From contig NZ_JAJALK010000007.1 of NCBI RefSeq assembly GCF_020523825.1, positions 208,030-272,029 of the forward strand: a DNA stretch of 64,000 bases. Reading direction: 5' to 3'. Below, piece by piece: positions 49,780-58,808 of this stretch (positions are counted from its first letter, which is position 1; each line of letters starts with the position of its first letter). A model generated the notes under the pieces. It was not told the DNA's origin, ran no database searches, and saw only the letters and a program-made list of their open reading frames with translations. Both the position numbers and the translations under genes were made by a program. Origin of the DNA: Methylobacterium brachiatum. GTDB taxonomy: Bacteria; Pseudomonadota; Alphaproteobacteria; Rhizobiales; Beijerinckiaceae.

Positions 49780-50049
49780 TTAGCGGCGGATGCCGAGACG
49801 CTCGATGAGGGCGCGGTAGCGGGCCTCGTCCTTGCGCTTCACGTAGTCGAGCAGCGAGCGGCGCTGCGAGACCATCTTCAGCAGGCCCCGGCGGGAATGG
49901 TTGTCCTTGCCGTGGGTCTTGAAGTGGCCGGTCAGGTTGGTGATCCGCTCGGTGAGGATCGCGACCTGGACCTCGGGTGACCCGGTGTCCTTGGCGTCCT
50001 TGCGGTGTTCCTTGATGAGCGCGGTCTTGCGCTCTGCCGTGATCGACAT
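49780..50049 (-). CDS. rpsO: 30S ribosomal protein S15
   Basis: An 89-residue S15 that binds 16S rRNA in the small-subunit platform. [45 protein letters not shown] and [13 protein letters not shown] are the family blocks. The ATG at 50049 is chosen because it gives the standard S15 N-terminus. pnp follows 208 bases downstream. Confidence 0.98.
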   Translation of the reverse strand: MSITAERKTALIKEHRKDAKDTGSPEVQVAILTERITNLTGHFKTHGKDNHSRRGLLKMVSQRRSLLDYVKRKDEARYRALIERLGIRR

Positions 50050-50307
50050 CGCATGCCTTTCGGGTTGTGCTGGTCGGATGCGGCGCCCTGGTCGGGGCGC
50101 TCGAGCTCGGCGTTCGGCCGGTGCCGGGATGTCGTCCAGCACGGTCACAGCGCCAAGCGGCTCAAGCCCCGCCCGGTAACCCGGGCCGAGGCTGCGCGAT
50201 CCATACACGAAACCGCCGGATACGCCAGCCCCGGGCCCGGAGGGCCGCGCCGCGGAAGGGTTAACACCCGTGTGCTAGCCGGAACCCGCACGAAGGGTGG
50301 TCCGGCG

Positions 50308-52317
50308 ATGAACGCGAGCCTCACCGACGCGTGCGGCGTCCTGGTGGCGACGCTGCTCGGCGTCCCCCTCATCCTGTTGCCGGGCTACGCCCTGGGCAGC
50401 CTGACCGGGATCCTGGGGTTCCGCGCCCTCGGGACCGGAGACCGCCTGCTCTGTGCCGCGACGCTCGGCCTCGGCCTGCTGCCGATCCTCGACAGCCTGC
50501 TGGTCCAGGCTGCGGGCATCCCGGTCGCCGTGCTGGCGAATGTCGGGCTCGGGCTGGCGGGACTGGCCCCGGCGGTCCGGGCGTTCCGGAGCCGGATCGG
50601 CTTCGCGGCGGCGGCAGGCCCGCTGGCGCTGATGCTGCTCTGGCTCGGGATCGTCGCCTACGCGCTGATCGACATCGATACCGGAACGGGCCTGTACCAG
50701 CCGGTGACCGTGATCGACCTCGTCAAGCATGCGAGCCTGACCCGGACGATCGTCGAGGCGGGCCTGCCGCCCCTGGACCCGTTCTTCGCCCGCCCTGAGC
50801 GCGCCGGCTATTACTACTTCTTCTACACGCTCTGCGCGCTCGTCGACTGGGCGGGCGGGGCGCTGGTCGACGGGCGCACCGCCTTCGCCGGGATGGCGTT
50901 CTGGACCGGGATCGGGTTGCTCGGCCTGCTGGACCGGCTGCTCGCCGCCACCGGGCTGGTGCGCGAGACCTCCCGGCGTCGGGTACGGCTGGCGACCCTC
51001 CTGCTGCTCCCGGCGGGCGGGCTCGACATCCTGCTGGTCGTCCGCAACCGGATCGAGACCGGGCTCTGGATCCCGATGCCGGAATGGCTGAACGAGCAGG
51101 TGCTCAACTGGCCGGGCTCCCTGGTCTGGGTTCCGCACCATGTCGCCGGCGCCATCGCGGGCTGGCTGGGGCTCCTGGCGCTGGCCGAGGCCGCGGACGG
51201 GCAGCGTCGCGCCCCCGGCGCGACAGTGATCATGGCGGGCACCGCGTTCGCGGCCTGCGCGGGCCTGTCGGTCTGGGTCTGCCTGGGCACGGTCGCGGCG
51301 GCCGGAACCTGGCTTGCCCTGCTCGCGATCGAGCGCCGCTGGCGCGCGGCCGGCCGGCTCGTCGCGTCCGGGCTCGTGGCCGCCCTCCTGGCCGCGCCGT
51401 ACCTGTCCGGACTCCTGGCAAGCCGGAGCGAGGCCGGGCAGGCGATCGTCTTCGCGGTCCGGAGCTTCGGCCCGATCGAGGGCATGGCGGACAGCTGGGT
51501 CCTGACGCTGCTCCGCCTGATCCTGCTGCCGCTCAACTACTACCTGGCCTTCGGGATCTTCGCCGCAGGCGCGCTCCTGTTCTGGCGGATCGTTCCCCGG
51601 CGCGAGGCGCACGCCCGGGAGGCCGGACGGCTGCTGACCATCGTGGCAGTCACCTCCCTGCTGATCGGGGGCTTCCTGCGCTCCGCGATCCTCTACAACG
51701 ACCTGGGCTGGCGTGTGGTCCTGCTGGCGCAGGTCGCGACTCTGGTCTGGACCGTGGCGGCCCTGATCCGGGTCGCAGGAGAACGGCTCCGTCTTCCCGG
51801 CCTGATCGCGGCGCTGCTCCTGCTCGGCTACGCCACGACCCTCTACGGCTTCGCCGGGATGCGGGCCTATCCCGCTTCCGGCGTCCCGAGCTTCGCCTTT
51901 CTCAACGGCCGCCCCGACATCGATCGCGCCCTGCGGACGGCCTATACCTGGGCCGGCACGCATCTGCCCCGGACCCGGGTGCTGCAGCACGCGCCCGGCG
52001 CGCCGCGCGTGTTCGATTTCGGTCTCTACGGAGGCCAGCCGGTCGGGGTGGCCGATCGGGAGGCGCGTTTGTTCGGCGCCCCGCAGGCGGCCGTCGCGGA
52101 GCGGCTCGCGCAGGTCGAGCCGATCTTCCGCGATGCGCTCGACGGGGACGAGGTGCGCCGCCGGGCCACCGCCGCCGGCATCGACGCGTTGGTCGTCACC
52201 GCGCAGGACGCCCCCTGGGCAAACCCGGATTCCTGGGTGTGGCACGGCCGACCGCTCTATGCCTCGCCGCTCGTCCGAATCCTGTCGGTCGACGATCTCG
52301 GTGGATGGGCTCGATGA
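50308..52317 (+). CDS. Large polytopic membrane protein, GT-C-like
   Basis: A 669-residue membrane protein with about 13 hydrophobic segments spread over the first 520 residues, and a soluble C-terminal region of about 130 residues. The first periplasmic loop contains DIDTGTGLYQPVTVIDLVKH, and ERAGYYYFFYTLCALVDW follows. The overall plan resembles GT-C glycosyltransferases that act on lipid-linked sugars, but I see no certain catalytic Asp motif and do not recognise the family. AAGGGTGG lies upstream of the ATG. It overlaps the next gene (ATGA). Confidence 0.6.
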   Translation: MNASLTDACGVLVATLLGVPLILLPGYALGSLTGILGFRALGTGDRLLCAATLGLGLLPILDSLLVQAAGIPVAVLANVGLGLAGLAPAVRAFRSRIGFAAAAGPLALMLLWLGIVAYALIDIDTGTGLYQPVTVIDLVKHASLTRTIVEAGLPPLDPFFARPERAGYYYFFYTLCALVDWAGGALVDGRTAFAGMAFWTGIGLLGLLDRLLAATGLVRETSRRRVRLATLLLLPAGGLDILLVVRNRIETGLWIPMPEWLNEQVLNWPGSLVWVPHHVAGAIAGWLGLLALAEAADGQRRAPGATVIMAGTAFAACAGLSVWVCLGTVAAAGTWLALLAIERRWRAAGRLVASGLVAALLAAPYLSGLLASRSEAGQAIVFAVRSFGPIEGMADSWVLTLLRLILLPLNYYLAFGIFAAGALLFWRIVPRREAHAREAGRLLTIVAVTSLLIGGFLRSAILYNDLGWRVVLLAQVATLVWTVAALIRVAGERLRLPGLIAALLLLGYATTLYGFAGMRAYPASGVPSFAFLNGRPDIDRALRTAYTWAGTHLPRTRVLQHAPGAPRVFDFGLYGGQPVGVADREARLFGAPQAAVAERLAQVEPIFRDALDGDEVRRRATAAGIDALVVTAQDAPWANPDSWVWHGRPLYASPLVRILSVDDLGGWAR

Positions 52318-52934
52318 CTCCGACCGCCCAGGCGCGCCTGGGGCAGGCCCTGCGCTGGCTCGCGGTCCAGACCGCGCTGCATGCCGGCGCCCTGCTCACC
52401 GGGCTCGCCTGTTTCGTGCTGCTGTTCCAGACGGATCTCTGGTCCGGCGTGACGATCCTGTTCTACCGCGGCCTGATCCTTCTGATCGTCGCCTTCCTAC
52501 TGACCGGTGCGGCGACGGTGCTTCTGGCCGGGCTCGGCCGCGCCTGGGGCTTGCGGCGCCGGGATGCCCTCGGCGCCTGCGCGCTGTCGCTCGCCCTGAA
52601 CCTCAGCGTCTTCGTGATCTTCCCCGTCACGGTCGACCGCTCGATCAGCGTGTTCCTGCTCGGCCAGATGGCGGCCCGGCCCGAGGAACGCTTCAGCGCC
52701 GAGCGGGCGCGGGCGGTGTTCGAGTCGGTCTATCTGGGGGAGTTCCACCAGATCGAGCGCCGTCTGGCGGAGCAGACCGCCTCGGGCAACGTCGCCCCGG
52801 CGGGGGACGGCTACGTCATCACCCCGCAGGGCCGCGCCTTCATGAAATTCTCGGGCCTAGTGGCCAGACTCTTCCGCACCGACAAGCGAATGGTGGAGGC
52901 CGAACCGCGGACCGCGAAGATCACCCCGCCTTGA
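52314..52934 (+). CDS. Membrane protein of unknown function, coupled to the upstream gene
   Basis: A 206-residue protein. There are four hydrophobic segments at about 16-38, 45-68, 75-95 and 100-120 (approximate), followed by a soluble tail with FSAERARAVFESVYLGEFHQIERRL and DGYVITPQGRAFMKF that may form a winged-helix-like fold. The ATG at 52314 overlaps the upstream stop; an in-frame ATG at 52305 is possible. No family recognised. The two genes form a small operon, possibly with an envelope function. Confidence 0.6.
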   Translation: MTPTAQARLGQALRWLAVQTALHAGALLTGLACFVLLFQTDLWSGVTILFYRGLILLIVAFLLTGAATVLLAGLGRAWGLRRRDALGACALSLALNLSVFVIFPVTVDRSISVFLLGQMAARPEERFSAERARAVFESVYLGEFHQIERRLAEQTASGNVAPAGDGYVITPQGRAFMKFSGLVARLFRTDKRMVEAEPRTAKITPP

Positions 52935-53271
52935 ACACAACAGAGAGCTGGATTTTCATCAGACTACTTCGATCATTGAAATTTATAAATCTCGGTCTCT
53001 CATTTCAATATCAAACATTACATCCAAAATCTGATTAAGTTGCCCACGCGGCCATTTTCGAGAATCAATCGAAATAATTCAAGAGTCATCGTATGTCATT
53101 CGTGCGAAATTCGGCCCGTTCGAACAACGAATTTATGCTGGGATTGGTGGGCAATCGCTGAGCGACACCACTGGCCACGGAGGATAGCGCTCTATATGTC
53201 CGCGCAACACTTTCTTTAGACTTGATCGCCGAAAGGTTGCGCCCGATGCCGAACCCTACGCCTTTCCGGTG
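52935..53271. other. AT-rich intergenic region
   Basis: 337 bases with no gene. The first 200 bases are markedly AT-rich (for example TTGAAATTTATAAATCTCGG), unlike anything coding in this window. There is no clear promoter pair, terminator or repeat. Confidence 0.6.
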
Positions 53272-53661
53272 ATGCCTGCACGCCCTGGTCATCCACGCCC
53301 CTCTCGTCGCGCCGCGGTCGAATGGGGGGTCGGAGCGCTCGGCTGCCTGGCCAGCCTGCTGGTGCCGCTGGCCGTCCTGGCGCTGCCCCAATCGGAGGTG
53401 GTGGCGGTTGTCGCACCGCCCGGCGCCGACACAACCGATGCCGTCCGGATCATCGCGGAGGCGGGCGGGACCGTCCTGAACCGCGGCGGCTCGGACAACG
53501 TCCTGCTGGCGCGTTCGGACCGGGCAGGCTTCGCGCGCCGTCTCTACGCCGCGGGCGCCCGCCTCGTCCTCGATGGCCGCCTCGCCGAGGGATGCGGACC
53601 GTCCGCACCCTCACCGTCTTCGTTGACCACCGCCGCGGACACGGCCGGGAATCTGCCTTGA
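53272..53661 (+). CDS. Single-pass membrane protein coupled to a chemoreceptor
   Basis: A 129-residue protein with one membrane helix at about 19-40 ([19 protein letters not shown]) followed by a soluble alpha/beta domain of about 65 residues ([23 protein letters not shown] then [19 protein letters not shown] and [18 protein letters not shown]). The stop and the ATG of the chemoreceptor share a base (TGATG), so they are translationally coupled. The family is unknown to me. It starts with GTG 53269 or ATG 53272; the ATG was used. Confidence 0.55.
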   Translation: MPARPGHPRPSRRAAVEWGVGALGCLASLLVPLAVLALPQSEVVAVVAPPGADTTDAVRIIAEAGGTVLNRGGSDNVLLARSDRAGFARRLYAAGARLVLDGRLAEGCGPSAPSPSSLTTAADTAGNLP

Positions 53662-55127
53662 TGAACCATCTCGAAACCCTTCAGCGCCGGTTCGGCCGCT
53701 TCCTGATCCCGCTCCTCTGGGCGCATGTCGCGCTGATCGGCGCGGCCGAAGCCGTGCTGACGTCGGCGTTTCCGGCTCTGGGGCCGGTGGTCGGCGCCAT
53801 CTGCCTCGCGGGCGTCACGACGGCCCTGTGGTTGCGCGACCCGGCGAGCGCGGCAACCCGAATCGTGAGCGGCGTGGCCCTCGTGGGCATGGCAGCGCTC
53901 CTGCTGGTCGCCTTCGCGGGCCATCCCTGGCAGATCGACCTGCACATGTACTTCTTCGCCTGCCTGGCGATGCTGGCCGGCTGGTGCGACTGGCGCGTGA
54001 TCCTGGCGGCGGCGGCGGCCACGGCCGTGCATCACCTCGCCCTCGATCTCGCGATGCCGGCCCTGATCTTTCCCGGCGGGGCGGGCGATCTCGGCCGGGT
54101 GATCCTCCACGCGGCGATCGTGCTGGTCGAGACCGGCATCCTGATCTGGGTCTGCCGGACCGTGGAGGACTCCTTCCGGGCCCTCGCCTCGTCCGAGGCG
54201 CACGCGCAGGCGCAGCTCGCCCGGGCCATGGAGCTGGAGCGCGAGGCCGCCTCGACCCGGTCCGCGCTCGAGGCCGCGCGCAAATCCGGGACCGCGCAGC
54301 TCGCCCGCACCTTCGAGGAGACGATCGGCAGCATCCTCGATCACGTCGCCACGGCGGCCGACGCCGTCGAGGCGACGGCGGCCAGCATGGCCTCGACGGC
54401 GAATGCCACGGCGGACCGGTCCATCGCGGTGACGGCCGCCGCCGGCGGTGCCGCCGGCAAGGTGCAGAACGCCGCGGCGGCGGCCGCGGAGCTGGGCTCG
54501 ACGATCGGCGAGATCGGCCGGCAGGTGGACGTGTCGGCCGGGATGGCCCGCGAGGCGGCCGACCAGGCCGCCGCGGCGACGCCGCTCGTCACCGAGCTGC
54601 GCACGGCGGCCGAACGCATCGGCGACGTGGTCGCGCTGATCTCGTCGATCGCCGCCCAGACCAACCTGCTCGCCCTCAACGCCACGATCGAGGCGGCCCG
54701 GGCCGGTGAGGCGGGCCGCGGCTTCGCGGTGGTCGCCGCCGAGGTCAAGGAACTCGCGGATCAGACGGCGCAGGCCACGCAGGAGATCGCCGCGCAGGTC
54801 AACCGCATCCAGAGCTCCACCGGGCAGGCGGTCGCGGCGGTGGACGGCATCACCGTCCGGATCCGCGACATGAGCGGCCTCGCCACCGCGATGACCGCGG
54901 CGGTCGAGCAGCAGGGCGTGGCCACGCGGGAGATCCTGCGGAACGTCTCGGAGGCCGCCACCGACACGAGCGCCATCACCGCCACGCTCACGGATGTGAC
55001 GGGCGACGTGCAGGTCACGGGCTCCGAGGCCGGCCGCGTGCTTGCGTCGGTCTCCGACCTGTCGAAAGAGTTCGCGGACCTGCGCAGGGAGGTCGGGCGC
55101 TTCCTGGCTTCCGTGCGCGCCGCCTGA
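53661..55127 (+). CDS. Methyl-accepting chemotaxis-type protein with an integral-membrane sensor domain
   Basis: A 488-residue protein. The first 175 residues form about six hydrophobic segments with no large periplasmic ligand domain; conserved-looking histidines are His95 (DLHMYFFA) and His124-His125 (AVHHLALDL). After a coiled region comes the cytoplasmic signalling domain, whose hairpin tip reads [20 protein letters not shown]. No HAMP domain is obvious. It likely senses membrane or intracellular cues, and would act on CheA/CheW, which are not in the window. It is coupled to the small protein at 53272. Confidence 0.88.
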   Translation: MNHLETLQRRFGRFLIPLLWAHVALIGAAEAVLTSAFPALGPVVGAICLAGVTTALWLRDPASAATRIVSGVALVGMAALLLVAFAGHPWQIDLHMYFFACLAMLAGWCDWRVILAAAAATAVHHLALDLAMPALIFPGGAGDLGRVILHAAIVLVETGILIWVCRTVEDSFRALASSEAHAQAQLARAMELEREAASTRSALEAARKSGTAQLARTFEETIGSILDHVATAADAVEATAASMASTANATADRSIAVTAAAGGAAGKVQNAAAAAAELGSTIGEIGRQVDVSAGMAREAADQAAAATPLVTELRTAAERIGDVVALISSIAAQTNLLALNATIEAARAGEAGRGFAVVAAEVKELADQTAQATQEIAAQVNRIQSSTGQAVAAVDGITVRIRDMSGLATAMTAAVEQQGVATREILRNVSEAATDTSAITATLTDVTGDVQVTGSEAGRVLASVSDLSKEFADLRREVGRFLASVRAA

Positions 55128-55186
55128 GGCCCGGCTCGGAACTTGCTGACCGGGTTCCCATCCGACACATCCGGTGACCGAAGACC

Positions 55187-56599
55187 GTGAGCCTCGACAT
55201 ACCCGACACCGCCCTAGGCCCGATCGAGAACCCGACGGCCGGGCATTCCGGCCTCGCCCGCAGCCTCACCGCTCCGGGCCTCGTGGCGATCGGGCTCGGC
55301 GCCACGATCGGCGCGGGTGTCTTCGTCCTGACCGGGACCGCCGCGGCACAATATGCCGGTCCGGCGATCAGCCTCTCCTTCCTGATCGGCGGCATCGCCT
55401 GCGGCTTCGTCGGCCTGTGCTACGCCGAACTGGCCGCCATGATCCCCGAGGCCGGCTCGACCTATACCTACACGCGGGCCTGCCTCGGCCTGCTCCCGGC
55501 CTGGATCATCGGTTGGGACCTCGTGCTCGAATTCGCCATGGCGGCGGCGACCGTCGCGGTCGGCTGGTCCGGCTACGCGCAATCGCTCGCGGCGGATTTC
55601 GGCTTGAGGCTGCCCGCGGCGCTGTCGGGGGCGCCGGGGGACGGGGGCCTCGTGAACCTGCCGGCGGCCGGCATCGTGCTGATGCTGACCGCGCTGCTGA
55701 CGCGCTCGACCCGGGACGCCTCGCTGATCAACGGGCTCTTGGTGGCCTGCAAGGTCGCGATCATCCTCGCCTTCGTGGGCGTCGGCGTGGTCCATCTGCA
55801 GCCGGCCCTGTGGCACCCGTTCGTGCCGGACAATGCCGGTGCGTTCGGCAGCTACGGATGGAGCGGCGTCTTCCGCGGAGCCGCCGTGGTGTTCTTCGCC
55901 TTCATCGGCTTCGAGACGGTCGCGACCGCGGCGGGCGAGTGCCGGGCGCCCCAGCGCGACGCGCCGATCGGGCTGATCGGCTCGCTCGCGATCAGCGCCA
56001 TCCTGTACGTGGCGGTGGCGGCGGTGCTGACCGGCCTCGTGCCCTATCGGGAGCTGGACGTCGCGGACCCGATCGCCAAGGCGATCGACCGCCTGGCGCT
56101 GCCGAGCCTCGCCATCGTGATCAAGCTCGGCGCCCTGATCGGGCTGACCACCTCGGCGCTCACGGCGCTCTACGGCCAGGGCCGGATCTTCTTCGCCATG
56201 GCCCGGGACGGGCTGCTGCCGCCCCTGTTCTGCCGGGTCGATCCGGCCACGCGGGCCCCGGTGACGAGCCAGGTGGTGATCGGGCTGTTCACCGCGGCGG
56301 TGGCCGGGCTGGTGCCGATCGATATCCTGGGCGAGCTCGTCAGCATCGGGACGCTGCTGGCATTCTGCCTGGTCTGCGCCCTCGTGCTGATCCTGCGCCG
56401 GACGCAGCCCGACCGGCCCCGCCCGTTCCGCGTGCCGGCGGCGGTGCCGATGGCCGTGCTCGGCATCCTGTCCTGCCTGATCCTGATGGCCTCGCTGCCG
56501 GCCGACACCTGGATCCGGCTCGCGGTCTGGCTGGTGACTGGGCTGGCGATCTATGCCGGCTACGGCAGGCGCAACGCCCGGCTCACCCGAGCAGGTTGA
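55187..56599 (+). CDS. APC-family amino-acid permease
   Basis: A 470-residue transporter with about 12 membrane segments. GLGATIGAGVFVLTGTAAAQ and GLCYAELAAMIPEAGSTYTY are the APC family signatures, closest to the cationic amino-acid transporter branch; substrate is not readable. The GTG start at 55187 gives the normal N-terminus. The last 17 bases overlap the convergent flgC gene. Confidence 0.9.
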   Translation: MSLDIPDTALGPIENPTAGHSGLARSLTAPGLVAIGLGATIGAGVFVLTGTAAAQYAGPAISLSFLIGGIACGFVGLCYAELAAMIPEAGSTYTYTRACLGLLPAWIIGWDLVLEFAMAAATVAVGWSGYAQSLAADFGLRLPAALSGAPGDGGLVNLPAAGIVLMLTALLTRSTRDASLINGLLVACKVAIILAFVGVGVVHLQPALWHPFVPDNAGAFGSYGWSGVFRGAAVVFFAFIGFETVATAAGECRAPQRDAPIGLIGSLAISAILYVAVAAVLTGLVPYRELDVADPIAKAIDRLALPSLAIVIKLGALIGLTTSALTALYGQGRIFFAMARDGLLPPLFCRVDPATRAPVTSQVVIGLFTAAVAGLVPIDILGELVSIGTLLAFCLVCALVLILRRTQPDRPRPFRVPAAVPMAVLGILSCLILMASLPADTWIRLAVWLVTGLAIYAGYGRRNARLTRAG

Positions 56600-56993
56600 G
56601 CGTCGCCCGGCTCACCGAATCGATCGAGGCCTCGGCACTGAGGTTCAGCTCGTAGGTCCGGATCACGCGCTGCAGGTCGGCCGATTCCAAGGCGACGTTG
56701 ACGTTCGGCAGGCGGACATAGCCCTGCCGGTCGGCGGCCGCGTTGGACGGGTCGTAGCGCCGGCGGAAGTCGCTGCTGTCGCGCACGATGCGGCCCACCG
56801 GCTCGCGCGCCCTGTCGACGTCGACCGGCTGGAACACCGCGATCTTCCGGGCGTAGGGCGTCCCGCTCGGATCGGCCGGGGCCGAATCGGCGTTCGCGAT
56901 GTTCTCGGAGATCGCCCGGATCCGGCCGCTCTGGATCCGACGGCCGTAGGCCAGCGCGTCCGTGGCCGCCTTGAGGGGGCTGGTATCCGGCAT
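56583..56993 (-). CDS. flgC: Flagellar basal-body rod protein FlgC
   Basis: A 136-residue rod protein: RIRAISENIANADSAP near the start is the flg rod-family block, and the C-terminal VNVALESADLQRVIRTYELNLSAEAS is typical of FlgC. The ATG at 56993 lacks a strong ribosome site; a GTG at 57014 is possible. It is alone: no other flagellar gene is in the window, whereas flgC normally sits with flgB and fliE. It may be a paralogue or an isolated piece of a scattered flagellar set. Confidence 0.85.
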   Translation of the reverse strand: MPDTSPLKAATDALAYGRRIQSGRIRAISENIANADSAPADPSGTPYARKIAVFQPVDVDRAREPVGRIVRDSSDFRRRYDPSNAAADRQGYVRLPNVNVALESADLQRVIRTYELNLSAEASIDSVSRATLNLLG

Positions 56994-57059
56994 GCGGGTT
57001 GGCTCGGGCGGCACGGGGAGGGGCCGAACGATCCTCCGTGCAACAGCCTTAACGCTCGG

Positions 57060-57920
57060 TTAAGCGGCTCGTCCCGAAAGGCTTACCGCCTCGCGCAGGT
57101 CCCGCCCGTCGGTGAGCCGCAGTCCCCTGCGGCGCAGGGAGGCCAGCAGCGCACGGTCCGGGAACGGGCAATAGGGCAGGACTTCCGTGGTCCGGCCTTC
57201 AGGCATCCGGTCCGTGCGGGCGATCGCGTCGAGCAGCCGGTCCAGCATGCCACGCCCATGGGCGTGGAGCGCCACGGCCGCCCGCGTGGCCGTGGTGTCG
57301 GCCGGGAGCGCCACAGGCTCCTGGGCGAGGATCGCCCCGGTATCGATCGTGGCGGCGAGACGGTGCAGGGTTATGCCGAAGCTGCGGGGCCCGTCGGCGA
57401 GCGCATGGATCGTCGGAACCGGGCCGCGATGGCGCGGCAGCAGCCCGGGATGGCCGTTGATGCCGCCCAGCCGCGCCAGCCCGATGGTGCCCGCCTTCAG
57501 GATCTGGTCGAAATGATAGGTCAGGATCAGGTCGGGGGCGGTCTCGCGCAATCGTTGCGCGACCTCGGGGCCGTTGACGTCGTCGACCGTCAGGGTCGGG
57601 ATACCGAGGCGCCGGCACAGGGTCTTGAGCGGCGTCGCCTCCGGCGCGTCGCCGCTGCCGGCCACAGCCTGGGTCAGGGGCGCCAGCGGGCGCAGCAGGT
57701 CCGGCAGCCCGAAATTCACCGCGAGATACGGCAGAATCCCGGCGCCGGAGCGGGCGAGATGCTTGCGGACCTGCCCGGTCAGGCCGCCGCTCGACGGCCG
57801 CTCCGCGTTCGAGAGCCCGACGAAGGCGATGTCGGCCCGGTGATCGGCCACGAACCGGCGCACCACCCGCGCATTGGGCAGCGCCTCCAGGACGAAGAGG
57901 GCGATCCGGGCGCGGGCCAT
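57060..57920 (-). CDS. Formyltransferase-family protein near the capsule genes
   Basis: A 286-residue protein of the N10-formyl-THF formyltransferase fold. INGHPGLLPRHRGPVPTIHAL holds the Asn and His of the active triad and ATIDTGAILAQ holds the Asp. There is no C-terminal tRNA-binding domain of methionyl-tRNA formyltransferase, and it lies in a polysaccharide gene group, so a sugar-amine N-formyltransferase is more likely. Its ATG overlaps the SDR stop (TGATG). The acceptor is unknown. Confidence 0.78.
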   Translation of the reverse strand: MARARIALFVLEALPNARVVRRFVADHRADIAFVGLSNAERPSSGGLTGQVRKHLARSGAGILPYLAVNFGLPDLLRPLAPLTQAVAGSGDAPEATPLKTLCRRLGIPTLTVDDVNGPEVAQRLRETAPDLILTYHFDQILKAGTIGLARLGGINGHPGLLPRHRGPVPTIHALADGPRSFGITLHRLAATIDTGAILAQEPVALPADTTATRAAVALHAHGRGMLDRLLDAIARTDRMPEGRTTEVLPYCPFPDRALLASLRRRGLRLTDGRDLREAVSLSGRAA

Positions 57921-58687
57921 CAGCGGCGCGGCCGACGCTGGAACCGGAACGCGTAGAGGCTCGCCCGGCGGACGCTCTCCGGCAGGAGCAGCACGGTGCG
58001 CGCCAGGGCCGCCAGGACGAGCGGAAAGGCGACCACGTCGCGATCCTTCGCGATTCCCTTGACGATGTGCTGGGCCGCTTCCTCGGCGCTCATCTCCAGG
58101 GGGCGCCAGCCCTTCAACTCGCCGCCCATCGGGGTCTTCACGTAGCCCGGGGCCACGACGTTGACCTTCACGCCGCGCGGCCCGACCTTCTGGCGTAGGG
58201 CCAGCCCGTGCGCGACCAGGGCGGCCTTGGCGCCGCTATAGGCCGGGGCATCCTGAAGCGGCGCGTAGGCGGCCAGCGAGGACATCAGCACGATCTGCCC
58301 GCGCCCGCGCTGGAGCATCAGGGTCAGGGTCGGGAGCACGATGTTGAGCGAGCCGGTATAGTTGATGTCGGCGGTCTCGAACGCCGTCGCCTCCGGCTCG
58401 ACCTCGCCCTTCTGGTTGCCGCCGTTCACCGCAGCGTTGGCGATGACGAGGTCCAGCGGCTGGGCCGCGTCGGCTTTGTGGATCAGGTCGATCGCGGCGG
58501 CCCGGTCCCGGGTGTCGAGGCGCACCGCCTCGACGGTGGCGCCGCTGGCCCGGCAATCCCGGGCCACGGCTTCCAGGCGGTCGACATTGCGTCCGATGAG
58601 GATGAGGCTCGCGTCGGCACGCGCGTAATGGCGTGCGAGCGCAGCGCCGATACCGCTCGACGCGCCAGTGATCAGAATGCGGGGCAT
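57920..58687 (-). CDS. SDR-family oxidoreductase
   Basis: A 255-residue SDR with LITGASSGIG at the start, IANAAVNGG in the NNAG position (degenerate), SSLA and YSGAK for the Ser and Tyr/Lys. The C-terminal 30 residues have a hydrophobic helix and a basic end (RFQRRPRR), suggesting membrane association. The ATG at 58687 is directly before the nucleotide motif. It lies between kpsS-like and formyltransferase genes on one strand, so a sugar or lipid precursor modification is possible. Confidence 0.85.
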   Translation of the reverse strand: MPRILITGASSGIGAALARHYARADASLILIGRNVDRLEAVARDCRASGATVEAVRLDTRDRAAAIDLIHKADAAQPLDLVIANAAVNGGNQKGEVEPEATAFETADINYTGSLNIVLPTLTLMLQRGRGQIVLMSSLAAYAPLQDAPAYSGAKAALVAHGLALRQKVGPRGVKVNVVAPGYVKTPMGGELKGWRPLEMSAEEAAQHIVKGIAKDRDVVAFPLVLAALARTVLLLPESVRRASLYAFRFQRRPRR

Positions 58688-58808
58688 AACGCGGGTGCTA
58701 CGCCGTGCAGCACGCAAAGATCAAGACCGGGAAGCGCTCACCGGTGACTTAAAGGTTCGGCTCGACCCGGAAACGCTCGGCGAAAACCGGCCCGTTTCCC
58801 GTTCCGCT

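Noticed and set aside
46824..49808. An open frame of 994 codons on the plus strand opposite pnp
   Set aside because: It mirrors the wobble pattern of pnp and has no recognisable domain; pnp is certain.
50275..52245. A Gln/Asp/Arg-rich open frame on the minus strand opposite the GT-C-like gene
   Set aside because: Low-complexity composition typical of the antisense strand of a GC-rich membrane protein gene.
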